Positions 26,947 through 36,762 of a DNA stretch of 64,000 bases are shown piece by piece. The notes under the pieces were generated by a model. That model had not been told where the DNA came from. It saw only the letters and a program-made list of their open reading frames with translations, and searched no databases. Location: assembly GCF_027563345.1 (NCBI RefSeq), contig NZ_JAMKBK010000002.1, one strand, 5' to 3'. Within the stretch, counting starts at the first letter, position 1. Each line of letters opens with the position of its first letter. The position numbers and the translations under genes were made by a program. The DNA comes from Psychrobacillus psychrodurans. Lineage in GTDB: Bacteria; Bacillota; Bacilli; Bacillales_A; Planococcaceae.

Positions 26947-28093
26947 AAAATGGATTGCAATGCTTTTAGCAGGTGGTCAAGGTTCGAGACTCGGGGAATT
27001 GACGAGTGACTTAGCTAAACCAGCAGTGCCATTTGGAGGGAAATACCGGATTATCGATTTTACCTTAAGCAACTGTACACATTCAGGTATTGATACTGTC
27101 GGCATACTAACTCAATATCGGCCGCACATTTTAAATTCATATATTGGTAACGGCCGTCCATGGGATTTTGATCGGAATAACGGTGGGGTTTCGATGCTAC
27201 CACCTTATCAGGGAAAAGATGGTGGTGAATGGTATAAAGGTACAGCAAATGCCGTCTACCAAAACTTCCACTTTATCGATCATAATAATCCAGAATATGT
27301 ACTTGTAATCTCAGGAGATCATATTTATAAGATGGATTACAATAATATGCTCGAAGATCATATTGAAAAGGGTGCACATGCGACGATAGCTGTCTTAGAG
27401 GTACCTTGGGGAGAAGCAAATCGCTTTGGTATTATGAATACAAACGAAACGGATCAAATTATTGAATTTGATGAAAAACCAAAATATCCAAAAAGTAATT
27501 TAGCTTCGATGGGTGTGTATATATTTAATTGGAAACATCTTAAAAAATATTTAACAGAAGACGAACAGGATACTAGTTCTTCTAATGACTTTGGAAAAGA
27601 CATAATTCCTAAAATGCTGAAGGATGAAGCAAAACTACAAGCGTATCGCTTTAAAGGCTACTGGAAAGATGTCGGAACGATTGAAAGCCTGTGGGAAGCA
27701 CATATGGATTTATTGGAGGAACCTTCAAATTTCAAGTTAGGAGATCCAAACTGGCAAATATACGCAGGAAATGCCAACCACCCCCCACAATATATATCTG
27801 AAGATGCTGATGTAACACAATCTTTAGTCAATGAAGGTTGTTTAGTGTTTGGAAAGGTAGATCATTCAGTTCTTTCCTATAATGTCCAAGTTGGCAGTGG
27901 CTCTATTGTACAAAATTCTGTAATCATGCCAAATGTGAAAATCGGTAATAATGTTATTGTTGAAAAAGTTATTATCGGTAGCGGTACAGTTATTGAAGAT
28001 GGTGCTGTAATATCTGACTCTAAAAAAGGACTCATATTAATTGGTGAAAATCAACGGGTTTCCTCGGAAAGTGCTCTGCTGAAGGCTTTATAA
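26936..28093 (+). CDS. glgC: Glucose-1-phosphate adenylyltransferase, catalytic subunit
   Basis: 385 residues; it makes ADP-glucose from glucose-1-phosphate and ATP. It has the nucleotidyltransferase signature LLAGGQGSRLGELT (10-23), KPAVPFGGKYRIIDF, the VLVISGDHIYKMDY block and a C-terminal left-handed beta-helix. In Bacillus the active enzyme is a GlgC-GlgD heterotetramer, and glgD follows 15 nt later. GGGGAG precedes the ATG inside glgB. Confidence 0.96.
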   Translation: MASKKWIAMLLAGGQGSRLGELTSDLAKPAVPFGGKYRIIDFTLSNCTHSGIDTVGILTQYRPHILNSYIGNGRPWDFDRNNGGVSMLPPYQGKDGGEWYKGTANAVYQNFHFIDHNNPEYVLVISGDHIYKMDYNNMLEDHIEKGAHATIAVLEVPWGEANRFGIMNTNETDQIIEFDEKPKYPKSNLASMGVYIFNWKHLKKYLTEDEQDTSSSNDFGKDIIPKMLKDEAKLQAYRFKGYWKDVGTIESLWEAHMDLLEEPSNFKLGDPNWQIYAGNANHPPQYISEDADVTQSLVNEGCLVFGKVDHSVLSYNVQVGSGSIVQNSVIMPNVKIGNNVIVEKVIIGSGTVIEDGAVISDSKKGLILIGENQRVSSESALLKAL

Positions 28094-28108
28094 TAGGAGG
28101 TAGGTTCA

Positions 28109-29215
28109 ATGAGGAATGTATTAGGTGTTATTAATCTTGTAAATGAAAGACCTATGTTAAAAGAATTGACTCATCATCGTTGCTTAGCCTCCTTACCATT
28201 TGGCGGACGTTACCGGATGATTGATTTCACTATGTCAAACTTTATGAACGTCTCTGTAAGTAAAGTTGCTATTTTCGCAAAAGATAAATATCGATCATTG
28301 ATGGATCATCTAGGTTCCGGAAAGGAATGGGATCTCGATCACCGTTCACAAGGTCTGTTCATTTTACCTTCAATCCATCCTGACGAAAAAATTAAAGGAG
28401 ATTTGCAGCAGTTCTATGATCATTTAGAATTTTTCCAGCGGGCAATTGCAGATACAGTAATTATTGCTCCTGGCCATCATATTTGTAAAATTGACTTTAA
28501 TGATGTGATCAAACGACATGAAAGTAATGATGCTGATATTACAGTTCTGTATAAGGATTACGATGGGAAGTCAGTGAAAAGACCAATTTATCATCAATGT
28601 TCACTTGATAAAAACGGTGTAGTTCGTGATATAAATTTTTTTACGTCACCTAAGAAAGGTGATCATATATGTTTGGAAACATATGTGATTAAGAAACAAC
28701 TATTAATAGATTTAATAAAGATTTGTATAGAATATGATGAATATGATTTTCTAAAAGATATTGTTAAAGCTAATTTAAACAACCTTAAAGTGCAAGGATA
28801 TCGATTTACAGGTTATATGCCATTTATTCATTCCCTAGAAACATACCATGCTAGTAATATGGAATTTCTAAATCCAGAAATTCTTCGAAACTTTTTTTAT
28901 GATTCGTGGGAAGTTTTCACGAAAATCAAACATGAAGCACCTGCCGAATTTGCAAATTCTTCCAAGGTTTCTAACTCATTAATCGCAAATGGATGTATTA
29001 TTGAAGGAACTGTTGAGGATAGTATTATTTTCCGAGGGGTTAAAGTTAAAAAGGGAGCAGTAGTTAAAAACAGTATCATTATGCAAAAAGGTGATATTGA
29101 AGAGGGAGCTCATATAGAAAATGTGATTACGGATAAACAAGTTGTCATCACTAAAAATCAAATAATCACAGCAATGAATAAGCCAATCGTAGTCAGAAAA
29201 GAAGTAGTATTTTAA
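28109..29215 (+). CDS. glgD: Glucose-1-phosphate adenylyltransferase, regulatory-type subunit
   Basis: 368 residues, homologous to GlgC along its length, but the N-terminal pyrophosphorylase signature is degenerate (VLGVINLVNERPML in place of the GGQGSRL loop), as in known GlgD proteins, which boost GlgC. SLPFGGRYRMIDFTMSNF and the C-terminal beta-helix are retained. It sits between glgC and glgA with short spacers and AGGAGG upstream. Confidence 0.94.
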   Translation: MRNVLGVINLVNERPMLKELTHHRCLASLPFGGRYRMIDFTMSNFMNVSVSKVAIFAKDKYRSLMDHLGSGKEWDLDHRSQGLFILPSIHPDEKIKGDLQQFYDHLEFFQRAIADTVIIAPGHHICKIDFNDVIKRHESNDADITVLYKDYDGKSVKRPIYHQCSLDKNGVVRDINFFTSPKKGDHICLETYVIKKQLLIDLIKICIEYDEYDFLKDIVKANLNNLKVQGYRFTGYMPFIHSLETYHASNMEFLNPEILRNFFYDSWEVFTKIKHEAPAEFANSSKVSNSLIANGCIIEGTVEDSIIFRGVKVKKGAVVKNSIIMQKGDIEEGAHIENVITDKQVVITKNQIITAMNKPIVVRKEVVF

Positions 29216-29232
29216 ACTGGAGGTACACTAGC

Positions 29233-30666
29233 ATGAATGTTTTATTTGCAGCCTCGGAGTGCGCCCCATTTATAAAGACCGGGGGACTAGGTGATGTTAT
29301 TGGCGCCTTGCCTCAATCTTTAAAAGAACAGGGAGTAAACGTCAGCATAGTATTACCTAAATATGACGATCGCCAATTGAATTTTAAAGAACAGATGGAG
29401 TGGGTTAAAAGCATTGAAGTACCAGTGGGATGGAGACGTCAATTTTGTGGTATAGAGAAAATTCATTATCAAGGAGTAACGGTATATTTTCTAGATAACG
29501 AATATTATTTTAAAAGGCATGGTAGTTATGGCTTTGAGGACGATGGTGAACGTTTCGCTTTCTTTTCGCGAGCAGTGCTAGAGGCCTTACCATTTCTAGA
29601 GGAGCGACCGAATATTATACATTGTCATGATTGGCAAACAGGGCTGATTCCTGTTCAATTGAGAGCCAATTATGAAAATAATATATATTATGAGGGAATT
29701 AAAACTGTGTTTACCATTCATAATTTACGCTATCAAGGTGTATATCCTAAATCAGTTCTAACTGATTTGTTGGATCTAGACGAGCAATATTATCATTTGG
29801 ACGCCTTAGAGTTTTATGGTAATGTAAGCTACCTCAAAGGAGGACTCGCCTTCGCAGATTGTCTAACGACTGTTAGTTCAACCTATGCATCTGAAATACA
29901 GTCTCCATATTATGGGGAAAAACTGGATGGATTTTTACGAAAAAGAGGTGTTAATCTGCAAGGAATCGTGAATGGAATAGATAATAATTCCTACGATCCT
30001 AAAGTAGATGAAAATCTATTCCTCCCATACGCCGATTATAAGGGGAAGTCTATAAATAAAATGCGCCTTCAGGAAAAACTTGGGCTACCTATCCACGCTG
30101 ATATTCCCATAATTTCAATGGTTACTAGACTAGTTGATCAAAAAGGTATAGATTTGATTTTACATGTCTTCCATGAAATTATTGGTCTAGATGTTCAGTT
30201 TGTTTTACTAGGAACAGGAGATCAGCAGTATGAAGAAACATTCATTTATTTAGAAGGAATTTATCCGGATAAAGTGTCAGCTAACCTTTATTTTGACGAA
30301 GCATTTGCGCGACAGATTTATGCCGGTTCGGATCTTTTTTTAATGCCATCTCAGTTTGAGCCATGTGGTATTGGGCAATTGCTCGCACTTCGCTATGGAA
30401 CCTTGCCAATCGTCCGTGAAACGGGGGGGCTGAAGGATACAGTTATGCCCTACAATGAAATAACAGAAGAAGGAATTGGATTCAGCTTTGCTAATTATAA
30501 TGCACACGAATTGCTTCATACAATTGAGCGTGCAGTAGCACTATATCGTTCCCAACCTACTAAGTGGGACCACCTGGTAGGTCGCGCAATGGATCTGGAC
30601 TTTAGCTGGTCTTCATCTTCGCGGCAATATATAAAATTGTATGAGAATCTCCTTAAGTACCATTAA
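29233..30666 (+). CDS. glgA: Glycogen synthase (ADP-glucose type)
   Basis: 477 residues, GT5 family; it extends alpha-1,4-glucan from ADP-glucose. The N-terminal KTGGLGDVIGALPQSL binds ADP-glucose, HCHDWQTGLIP follows, and the C-terminal domain has PSQFEPCGIGQLLALRYGTLPIVRETGGL. It is the last gene of the operon. In most Bacillus glg operons glgP follows; here a terminator comes 50 nt later. Confidence 0.96.
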   Translation: MNVLFAASECAPFIKTGGLGDVIGALPQSLKEQGVNVSIVLPKYDDRQLNFKEQMEWVKSIEVPVGWRRQFCGIEKIHYQGVTVYFLDNEYYFKRHGSYGFEDDGERFAFFSRAVLEALPFLEERPNIIHCHDWQTGLIPVQLRANYENNIYYEGIKTVFTIHNLRYQGVYPKSVLTDLLDLDEQYYHLDALEFYGNVSYLKGGLAFADCLTTVSSTYASEIQSPYYGEKLDGFLRKRGVNLQGIVNGIDNNSYDPKVDENLFLPYADYKGKSINKMRLQEKLGLPIHADIPIISMVTRLVDQKGIDLILHVFHEIIGLDVQFVLLGTGDQQYEETFIYLEGIYPDKVSANLYFDEAFARQIYAGSDLFLMPSQFEPCGIGQLLALRYGTLPIVRETGGLKDTVMPYNEITEEGIGFSFANYNAHELLHTIERAVALYRSQPTKWDHLVGRAMDLDFSWSSSSRQYIKLYENLLKYH

Positions 30667-30715
30667 TAATCAAGAATTGTTAACAATTGTTGTAAAAACC
30701 TGATAATCTACAAGA

Positions 30716-30748
30716 AGACGCATTCCATTTAGGGATGCGTCTTTGTGT
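30716..30748 (+). terminator. Terminator of the glg operon
   Basis: AGACGCATTCC pairs with GGGATGCGTCT (one G-U) around ATTTA, followed by TTGTGT. No glgP lies before or after it. Confidence 0.75.
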
Positions 30749-31388
30749 AGTTCTGCAAATTGAAAATCACTAGGGATTTAAATGCAAATGCGTTAATTGT
30801 TATTTAGTGAAAATGAAAATAACGGGTCGAGCTTCTAGCTGATTGTAGTATTGTTTATTTTACTATTTATTGTCGGAGCAAGTTTTATTAATTAATACAA
30901 ATACGTTCGAAATTAGAGAGAAAGTTGGCCAAAAAAATATAATAATTAGTCATAAGATAGATACTATTTCCAACATGCTAGGAAAAATTGATGGAAGTTC
31001 AACTTTAAAAGCTTGTTTAAACCTAAATTACTGATTGAGTCTATTGATACTGTAGTAGTACTGCGAGGTTAGTTTTTAAAATACATAGAAGAAAGTGATA
31101 TCATAACTGTTTGAAACTTTATTGCTGAGTTTAGAGCACAATTGAAATAATTTAGTAGTTAAAAAATTCTATTACCTTTATTAGCTAAATGATAAGAATG
31201 AACTGTCACCAATAGAGTCTATAGTTACAAAGATTAGGAGTAGTAAAGAGAGAAGGTAATCTTTTACTTGACATAAGTCAGAAAAAGATGTAGGTTATAT
31301 TAGCTTTATAAAATTATATTAAAATATTGTTACCAAATTACTCCAATAATTTAAAGCTTGAAAGCTATTCTAATCGGAAGGTGATAAA
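30749..31388. other. Long intergenic stretch, probably decayed coding DNA
   Basis: About 640 bp without an open gene. Around 30840-30985 one frame, broken by stops, reads IVVLFILLFIVGASFIN, then YKYVRN and EKVGQKNIIISHKIDTISNM, which resembles the start of a membrane-anchored protein of the LemA kind. This is too decayed to name firmly. TTGACA at 31268 could be the -35 of the LTA synthase gene. Confidence 0.35.
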
Positions 31389-33356
31389 ATGGAAATTTTA
31401 AGTAATAAAAAGGCAACTTTTTTAAACAAGTTTTCTAGTCTATATTTTTTAGCCGTTTTCATGCTATGGATTAAAACATATATCACACAAGTAACTCAGT
31501 TTAACTTAGGAGTAGAAGGATTCCTTGAACATTTCCTTCTATTATTAAATCCACTCGGCTCCGCCATGTTATTTCTTGGGTTTTCTTTCTTTTTCAAAGG
31601 AGGAGGAAAATATACTTTACTTGTAATATTCTACACTTTAATGTCTTTTCTTTTATATGCAAATACAGTTTATTATAGATTCTTTAGTGACTTTATTACA
31701 TTACCTACGTTTACTCAAACGCAGAACTTTGGAGACTTAGGTGGCAGTGTAATTTCTTTATTAAAACCCTACGATATATTGTTCTTTGTTGATGTACTCT
31801 TGTTAATTTACCTATGTTTATCTAAAAAAACACAAAAAGATAATAGTAGAATTGGATATAAAAAAGCTATTACAGGAATTGCTTTTGTGTTAGCAATATC
31901 TACACTAAATTTAGGACTAGCTAACATTGATCGACCACAGCTATTAACTCGTGGCTTTGATAGGAGCTATATTGTGAAGTATTTAGGAATGTATAACTAT
32001 ACTATTTATGACGCTACTGAAACTATAAAGGCGTCTTCACAAAGGGTTTTAGCTGATAGCGATGATATGACAGAAATTATTAACTATACAAAATCTAACT
32101 ATGGTGAATCTAACCCAGAATATTTTGGGGCAGCAAAAGAAATGAACGTCATCTATATCCATTTAGAGTCATTCCAAAACTTTCTAATGAATTATAAAAT
32201 AAACGGTGAAGAAGTTACACCATTCTTAAATTCTTTAATTAAAGATCCGAATACACTATACTTTGATAACTTCTTCCATCAAACAGCACAAGGTAAAACT
32301 TCGGATGCTGAATTTATGCTTGAAAATTCTTTATTTGGTTTACCGCAAGGATCTGCATTTATTACAAAAGGTCAGAATACCTATCAAGCAGCTCCCGCAA
32401 TCTTAAAAGAGAGTGGTTATTCATCTGCCGTATTCCATGGTAATAACGGAACCTTTTGGAATCGTAACGAAATTTATAAATCATTCGGCTATGACCATTT
32501 CTTTGATGCCAATTATTATGACACTACTGTTGGAGAAGATATGGCTGAATATGGCTTGCTAGATAAGCCATTCTTTGAACAATCATTAGATTATATAAAA
32601 GCTCTACCTCAGCCTTTCTATTCTAAATTTATAACAGTTGGGAATCATTATCCGTATAAAATGGATCAAAACTTAACAACAATTGATAAAGCTGATACTG
32701 GTGATGCAAGTGTAGATGATTATTTCCAAACTGCTCGTTATGCAGATGAAGCAATTGAACAGTTCATTGGTGAATTACAAAAGTCTGGCTTATATGATAA
32801 TAGTATGCTTGTTTTTTATGGTGACCATTACGGTATTTCAGAAAATCATAATAAAGCAATGGAACAAATCATAGGAAAAGAAATTACCCCATACGAAAGT
32901 ACCAATTTACAACGTGTACCATTAATTATTCACGTTCCTGGAATGCAAGGTGGAATTAATCATACTTACGGAGGGCAAATAGACCTTCTCCCTACCTTAT
33001 TACACTTACTTGGTATTGATTCACAAAATTACGTTCATTTTGGTACTGACTTATTATCAAAAGAGCATAATAATGTAGTAACATTTAGAAATGGTGATTA
33101 TGTAACTCCTACCATCTATTCGATTGATGAGAATTTCTATGATGCAACAACAGGTTTACCACTAGATGATGATAAGCAATTAGAGAAAGCGATTGAGTAT
33201 AAAAAAGAAGTGGATAAAAAATTACAATTATCCGATAAAGTTGTAAATGGTGACTTATTGAGATTCTATACACCTGCGGGATTTTCTAAAGTTAATCCTT
33301 CCGAATTCAATTATAATCAGGGTGTAACGGAAGAAATTGATAATGAAGAAAAATAG
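31389..33356 (+). CDS. Lipoteichoic acid synthase family protein (LtaS-like)
   Basis: 655 residues: five N-terminal membrane segments (to about residue 190) and an extracellular sulfatase-like domain. The nucleophile is Thr304 in AQGKTSDAEF. Metal-site motifs include NVIYIHLESFQNF, VFHGNNGTFWNRNEIYKSFGYDHFFDA, FITVGNHYPY and VFYGDHYGISENH. LtaS enzymes transfer glycerol phosphate from phosphatidylglycerol to build lipoteichoic acid on the outer face. Bacillus has several paralogues (LtaS, YfnI, YqgS, YvgJ); which one this matches cannot be told. GGAAGGTGA precedes the ATG. Confidence 0.92.
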   Translation: MEILSNKKATFLNKFSSLYFLAVFMLWIKTYITQVTQFNLGVEGFLEHFLLLLNPLGSAMLFLGFSFFFKGGGKYTLLVIFYTLMSFLLYANTVYYRFFSDFITLPTFTQTQNFGDLGGSVISLLKPYDILFFVDVLLLIYLCLSKKTQKDNSRIGYKKAITGIAFVLAISTLNLGLANIDRPQLLTRGFDRSYIVKYLGMYNYTIYDATETIKASSQRVLADSDDMTEIINYTKSNYGESNPEYFGAAKEMNVIYIHLESFQNFLMNYKINGEEVTPFLNSLIKDPNTLYFDNFFHQTAQGKTSDAEFMLENSLFGLPQGSAFITKGQNTYQAAPAILKESGYSSAVFHGNNGTFWNRNEIYKSFGYDHFFDANYYDTTVGEDMAEYGLLDKPFFEQSLDYIKALPQPFYSKFITVGNHYPYKMDQNLTTIDKADTGDASVDDYFQTARYADEAIEQFIGELQKSGLYDNSMLVFYGDHYGISENHNKAMEQIIGKEITPYESTNLQRVPLIIHVPGMQGGINHTYGGQIDLLPTLLHLLGIDSQNYVHFGTDLLSKEHNNVVTFRNGDYVTPTIYSIDENFYDATTGLPLDDDKQLEKAIEYKKEVDKKLQLSDKVVNGDLLRFYTPAGFSKVNPSEFNYNQGVTEEIDNEEK

Positions 33357-33404
33357 GGAGTAATACACCTAGTATATAGTTGGTGGGTAACACATAGATA
33401 GGTT

Positions 33405-33475
33405 TGGCATGCATTTCACAATTCCTAAATATCTTGGAAGATCGACTGAAGTATATCTCGAGCCATTCGGAGGTT
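33405..33475 (+). pseudogene. Possible scrap of a DNA adenine methylase
   Basis: A short frame reads GMHFTIPKYLGRSTEVYLEPFGG followed by TGA. The YLEPFGG string resembles the Y-V-E-P-F-G-G motif of phage-type Dam methylases. No other part of the gene survives, so the assignment rests on seven residues. Confidence 0.25.
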
Positions 33476-33517
33476 GAATTGCTCACTTTATTTTAGCGTT
33501 TAAGAAACTCCTCATAT

Positions 33518-33562
33518 GACAATTGAAGACTATTAATTAGTAGTTAATAGTCTTCAATTGTC
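33518..33562 (+). terminator. Long perfect hairpin downstream of the LTA synthase gene
   Basis: GACAATTGAAGACTATTAA pairs perfectly over 19 bp with TTAATAGTCTTCAATTGTC, loop TTAGTAG. The tail is CCCAGTTTCC and not T-rich, so termination is uncertain; it may also be a remnant of a mobile repeat. Confidence 0.6.
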
Positions 33563-33634
33563 CCAGTTTCCACTGGCATCCCATAAACTGAATAGTTTTC
33601 ACTTGATAAGTTCATACTTCTAAAAAAGAAGTAG

Positions 33635-33817
33635 GTGAACACTATTACGAAATTAGAAGTAACATTGAATGATTTTTATTTTGAAACGCTTAATGAATTA
33701 GTTAACCAATTTAACGAATCAATTCCTAAGCATGCGGTTTATAGATATTCGGCGCAAGACGTTTTGGAATTACTTATCCTTAAAGAATATGTGAACAGTG
33801 ATATAAAAACTATTTGA
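33635..33817 (+). CDS. Small hypothetical protein
   Basis: 60 residues from a GTG start (MNTITKLEVTLNDFYFETLNEL...). It ends in a predicted helix with YSAQDVLELLILKEYV, reminiscent of ribbon-helix-helix or phage-type small DNA-binding proteins, but I cannot assign a family. The ribosome site (AAAGAAG) is weak. It lies in a scarred region between ltaS-like and yhgE-like genes. Confidence 0.4.
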   Translation: MNTITKLEVTLNDFYFETLNELVNQFNESIPKHAVYRYSAQDVLELLILKEYVNSDIKTI

Positions 33818-33858
33818 CCTTGAAAAGGGCACTGAAAGAGTCCTCAAAGGTATTTCAT

Positions 33859-33896
33859 AGCGAGTAAGTGAACGATTTACCGTTCGCTTACTCGCT
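33859..33896 (+). terminator. 16-bp hairpin after the small ORF
   Basis: AGCGAGTAAGTGAACG pairs with CGTTCGCTTACTCGCT (one G-U) around ATTTAC, then ATTTAAAATT. It is very stable and likely ends transcription from 33635-33817. Confidence 0.65.
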
Positions 33897-33915
33897 ATTT
33901 AAAATTGGGGAGCCG

Positions 33916-34036
33916 TTGATATATGTTCCAGGCGGACGCGTTTCGTCGGCATGGCCTCAGCCTCCTCGTTGCTGGGGTCTTCACCTCATGCTATTCCGGC
34001 TGAAGTCGCCGCCTTCCACGCAAATCAACTAGTTTC
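33916..34036. repeat. GC-rich Bacillales repeat, third copy
   Basis: A core related to 9440-9570 and 15117-15212: CCAGGCGGACGCGTTTCGTC, GCATGGCCTCAGCCTCCTCG, CATGCTATTCCGGCTGAAGT, CGCCGCCTTCCACGCAAATC. It is bounded by GTTGAT/ATCAAC. The GC content is well above its surroundings. A frame across it is open but non-coding. Confidence 0.75.
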
Positions 34037-34227
34037 TGCTTATCAAGAAGAAATTTTTCTCCTATCTAAAAATTCTCCTTTTTATGGCGATTTACAAAGT
34101 CGTGCCGAAAGACAACATGCTTCTCCAAATCAATGCACTCGTCGAATTTCCTAGATAACGGTCGAAATGCGATTCCCCCATTGGTATGTTTAAAGGGTCT
34201 TTTTTATCTTTTTTTGGGGGAGAAGTA

Positions 34228-34314
34228 ATGTTCTCCTCAATACTGATTTTGCTAATTGTAACACCTTTAGCTTTAGTAGAATGGTTAAAGAAGCAATCAG
34301 TTGAGGTTTTTTAG
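34228..34314 (+). CDS. Possible 28-residue membrane peptide
   Basis: MFSSILILLIVTPLALVEWL plus KKQSVEVF: one hydrophobic helix followed by a basic tail. GGGGGAGAAGTA lies directly before the ATG, which is better than chance, and T-runs precede it. The product is too short to assign. It could be a small membrane peptide or a remnant. Confidence 0.35.
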   Translation: MFSSILILLIVTPLALVEWLKKQSVEVF

Positions 34315-34425
34315 TATTGGTTCCAGATTCTGAACGACTCTAAATTGTATTAGAACCTGGTGCCTATTTCTAATTGCTCTTGTATATCTAATTTACATTC
34401 CCCACATTTTCTATATAACTATAGT

Positions 34426-36606
34426 TCAGTGAAATAATCCGGATTCTCGTGACTTTTTCAACATTAGTTTTGTTTTTCGGTTAATCTTTTCTTTAAGGAA
34501 GGTGCCGAATATTAAAAATGCTAGACTGAATAGCAAAAGGAAGGAAGCATCTCGTATTGCTCTCTGCCACACTATACCACCTACAGCTTCTCGCATAATA
34601 TCTACTGCATAAGTAAAAGGGAGTGCAGGGTTAATCGCCTGAAAAAACTCTGGTAATAGAACGACTGGATAGGTACCACCTGCCCCAGCAATTTGCAAGA
34701 CAAGCATAATAATTGCAAACGCTTTACCTATATCACCAAATACAGAAACTAGCGTATAAACAATTGACATGAAAACGAAACTAATAAGAAACCCAAATAA
34801 TATAAACCAGAAAGAATCTTTAACATCAACACCTAAAAGAACAATGTCACCTATTGTTACAATTAATGATTGTAGAAGACCAATAGCTGAAAATGTAAAC
34901 AATCTACCGAAATACACTGCGCGTTCGCTTATACTACTTTCATGATTGGTATCTGTAGCAAGCAGGGAGATAAGAAGCAAACAACCGACCCAGATAGCAA
35001 GGACTGTATAAAAAGGAGTCATACCTGTTCCATAGTTTGCGATAGGGAAAAGTTTGTTTTCTTTCAAGACGATTGGTTCTTCAAAGAAGCTACGTTCCGC
35101 TTGTGGATCATTGCGGAGTAACTGGATTATTTCACTAATATTCGTTTCACCTTGAACTTTTCGTATCCTATCTGCTAACTGGTTTACTTTTTCACTTATA
35201 TAAGGATATTGTGCCAATGCTTGATCCAATGTTGTTTTTCCCTCTTTTATGTGGGCGTCTGTACTATTTAGGGTACGGGTGACTTCTGGTAGAGTGGACT
35301 GTATACTGGCTAGCATTTCTTTGGCATTTCCTAAAGTCTTTTTTGCTTTAGCTACTTCGGAAAGAATAGTTGGTTCAATCGTATTCTTGTATTCGTTTAT
35401 AAAGGCATCCAGTTGGACGGATGTATTCTGAGCTATTTTTTGTAAATCATTCAACGTTTTTTGCATTTGTTGTTCTTTATCTTTTATAAGGGTATCAATT
35501 GTTCGTGCATTTGTCTGCGCTTCTTGTAAAAAAGCTTTCAGTTCGTTCGTTCTATCAATTGCATGAGCTAGTTTTGTTTGTTGTTCTACGCTGTTTTCTT
35601 CCAAATTAGAATCATTAGAGCTATTGGCTACTTCCTTTAACCAATTAAGATCCTTCCCAATAGAGTCAACTATTTGTATATTAGAGGTTATCTTGTTGTC
35701 TAAATCCTCTTTTACTCTGTCCAACTCTGTAAAATCCAATTTAACGTTTTGAATAAATTCATTTGTACTTTGTGCAATCTCCGATACTTTTTCCAAATCA
35801 TTTTCAACTACAGGTGCCAGTTCATTTAAACGATTTTGTGCTTTCGTCAAGAAATCTATTGTTTTTTCAATCGAACTCAAACCTTCAGTCGTTATTTGTT
35901 CGGCTCGTGGCACCATTGAATTAGCTTGTGAGATAATTTTCTGTGCGGAAGAAGCATCATTATGAACACCAGTAAGCAATTTATGGATCGTAGGCAATTC
36001 TTTTTCCATTTTAAATACATAGTTTTCGAAGTTTTGAATATCTGGTAGATCACTTTCTATTGCAATTCCTAAATCATTAAAGAGTTCAAAAATGACTCCA
36101 TTCACACTTGAGATGAATTGACTACTAACTTTTTGAACAATAACCGTTGCACCTTTTTCCGTTATTTTGGGTGCAATGGAGTTAATTTTTTCATTTACAT
36201 AGTACTCGATATCCGCTTTCTGGGGATTATCTGAAACAACGGAAGCTAACTTTTCGGAAAAATTATTAGGGATAATAATTACGGCAAAAAAATCACCATA
36301 TTCAACTTGTTCCATAGCGAACTTGCGTGAAGCAAAAGACCAGTCCATGTCTCGATTATCTTTTAATGTGTCGACCAGTTGATTTCCAACATTTAGTTGT
36401 TCTCCGCGAACCATTGCTCCTGCATCTTCATTCACAATGGCCACAGGAATTTGGTCAGTTTTAGCATAAGGATCCCAAGAAGCGTATATATTAAGCCATG
36501 CATATAAAGAAGGTAGAAAAACTAAACCCCCTATAAGAATTGCAGCAACCCAATTCCTGCTTATATTTTGAATGTCTGTCTTGAAAATAACCCAACTATT
36601 TTTCAT
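34426..36606 (-). CDS. YhgE/Pip family membrane protein
   Basis: 726 residues. The N-terminal part has one membrane helix (about 18-40) and the Pip-N block SLYAWLNIYASWDPYAKTDQIPVAIVNEDAGA. A long helical/coiled-coil extracellular region (about 190-490) follows, then a C-terminal ABC-2-like membrane domain with five to six helices (about 530-705). Relatives include the Lactococcus phage infection protein Pip and B. subtilis YhgE. The cellular role is unknown; some are linked to type VII secretion. It is divergent from the M48 protease gene. Confidence 0.88.
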   Translation of the reverse strand: MKNSWVIFKTDIQNISRNWVAAILIGGLVFLPSLYAWLNIYASWDPYAKTDQIPVAIVNEDAGAMVRGEQLNVGNQLVDTLKDNRDMDWSFASRKFAMEQVEYGDFFAVIIIPNNFSEKLASVVSDNPQKADIEYYVNEKINSIAPKITEKGATVIVQKVSSQFISSVNGVIFELFNDLGIAIESDLPDIQNFENYVFKMEKELPTIHKLLTGVHNDASSAQKIISQANSMVPRAEQITTEGLSSIEKTIDFLTKAQNRLNELAPVVENDLEKVSEIAQSTNEFIQNVKLDFTELDRVKEDLDNKITSNIQIVDSIGKDLNWLKEVANSSNDSNLEENSVEQQTKLAHAIDRTNELKAFLQEAQTNARTIDTLIKDKEQQMQKTLNDLQKIAQNTSVQLDAFINEYKNTIEPTILSEVAKAKKTLGNAKEMLASIQSTLPEVTRTLNSTDAHIKEGKTTLDQALAQYPYISEKVNQLADRIRKVQGETNISEIIQLLRNDPQAERSFFEEPIVLKENKLFPIANYGTGMTPFYTVLAIWVGCLLLISLLATDTNHESSISERAVYFGRLFTFSAIGLLQSLIVTIGDIVLLGVDVKDSFWFILFGFLISFVFMSIVYTLVSVFGDIGKAFAIIMLVLQIAGAGGTYPVVLLPEFFQAINPALPFTYAVDIMREAVGGIVWQRAIRDASFLLLFSLAFLIFGTFLKEKINRKTKLMLKKSRESGLFH

Positions 36607-36762
36607 AACTAGTCCACCCTACTGAATTTGATAGGTCTTTGATGGTTGTAGTATACCCCAATAGATAGCGACTAATGTAAGTATGGACAGGGAGATAGAA
36701 AGTGGTTCTATCTTTCTTTTTTCTGATTACACTTAATGTATGAAAGAGTGAATGGAGTTGAA

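Noticed and set aside
33951..34154. 67-codon open frame
   Set aside because: It lies mostly within the third GC-rich repeat, without start signals or family resemblance.
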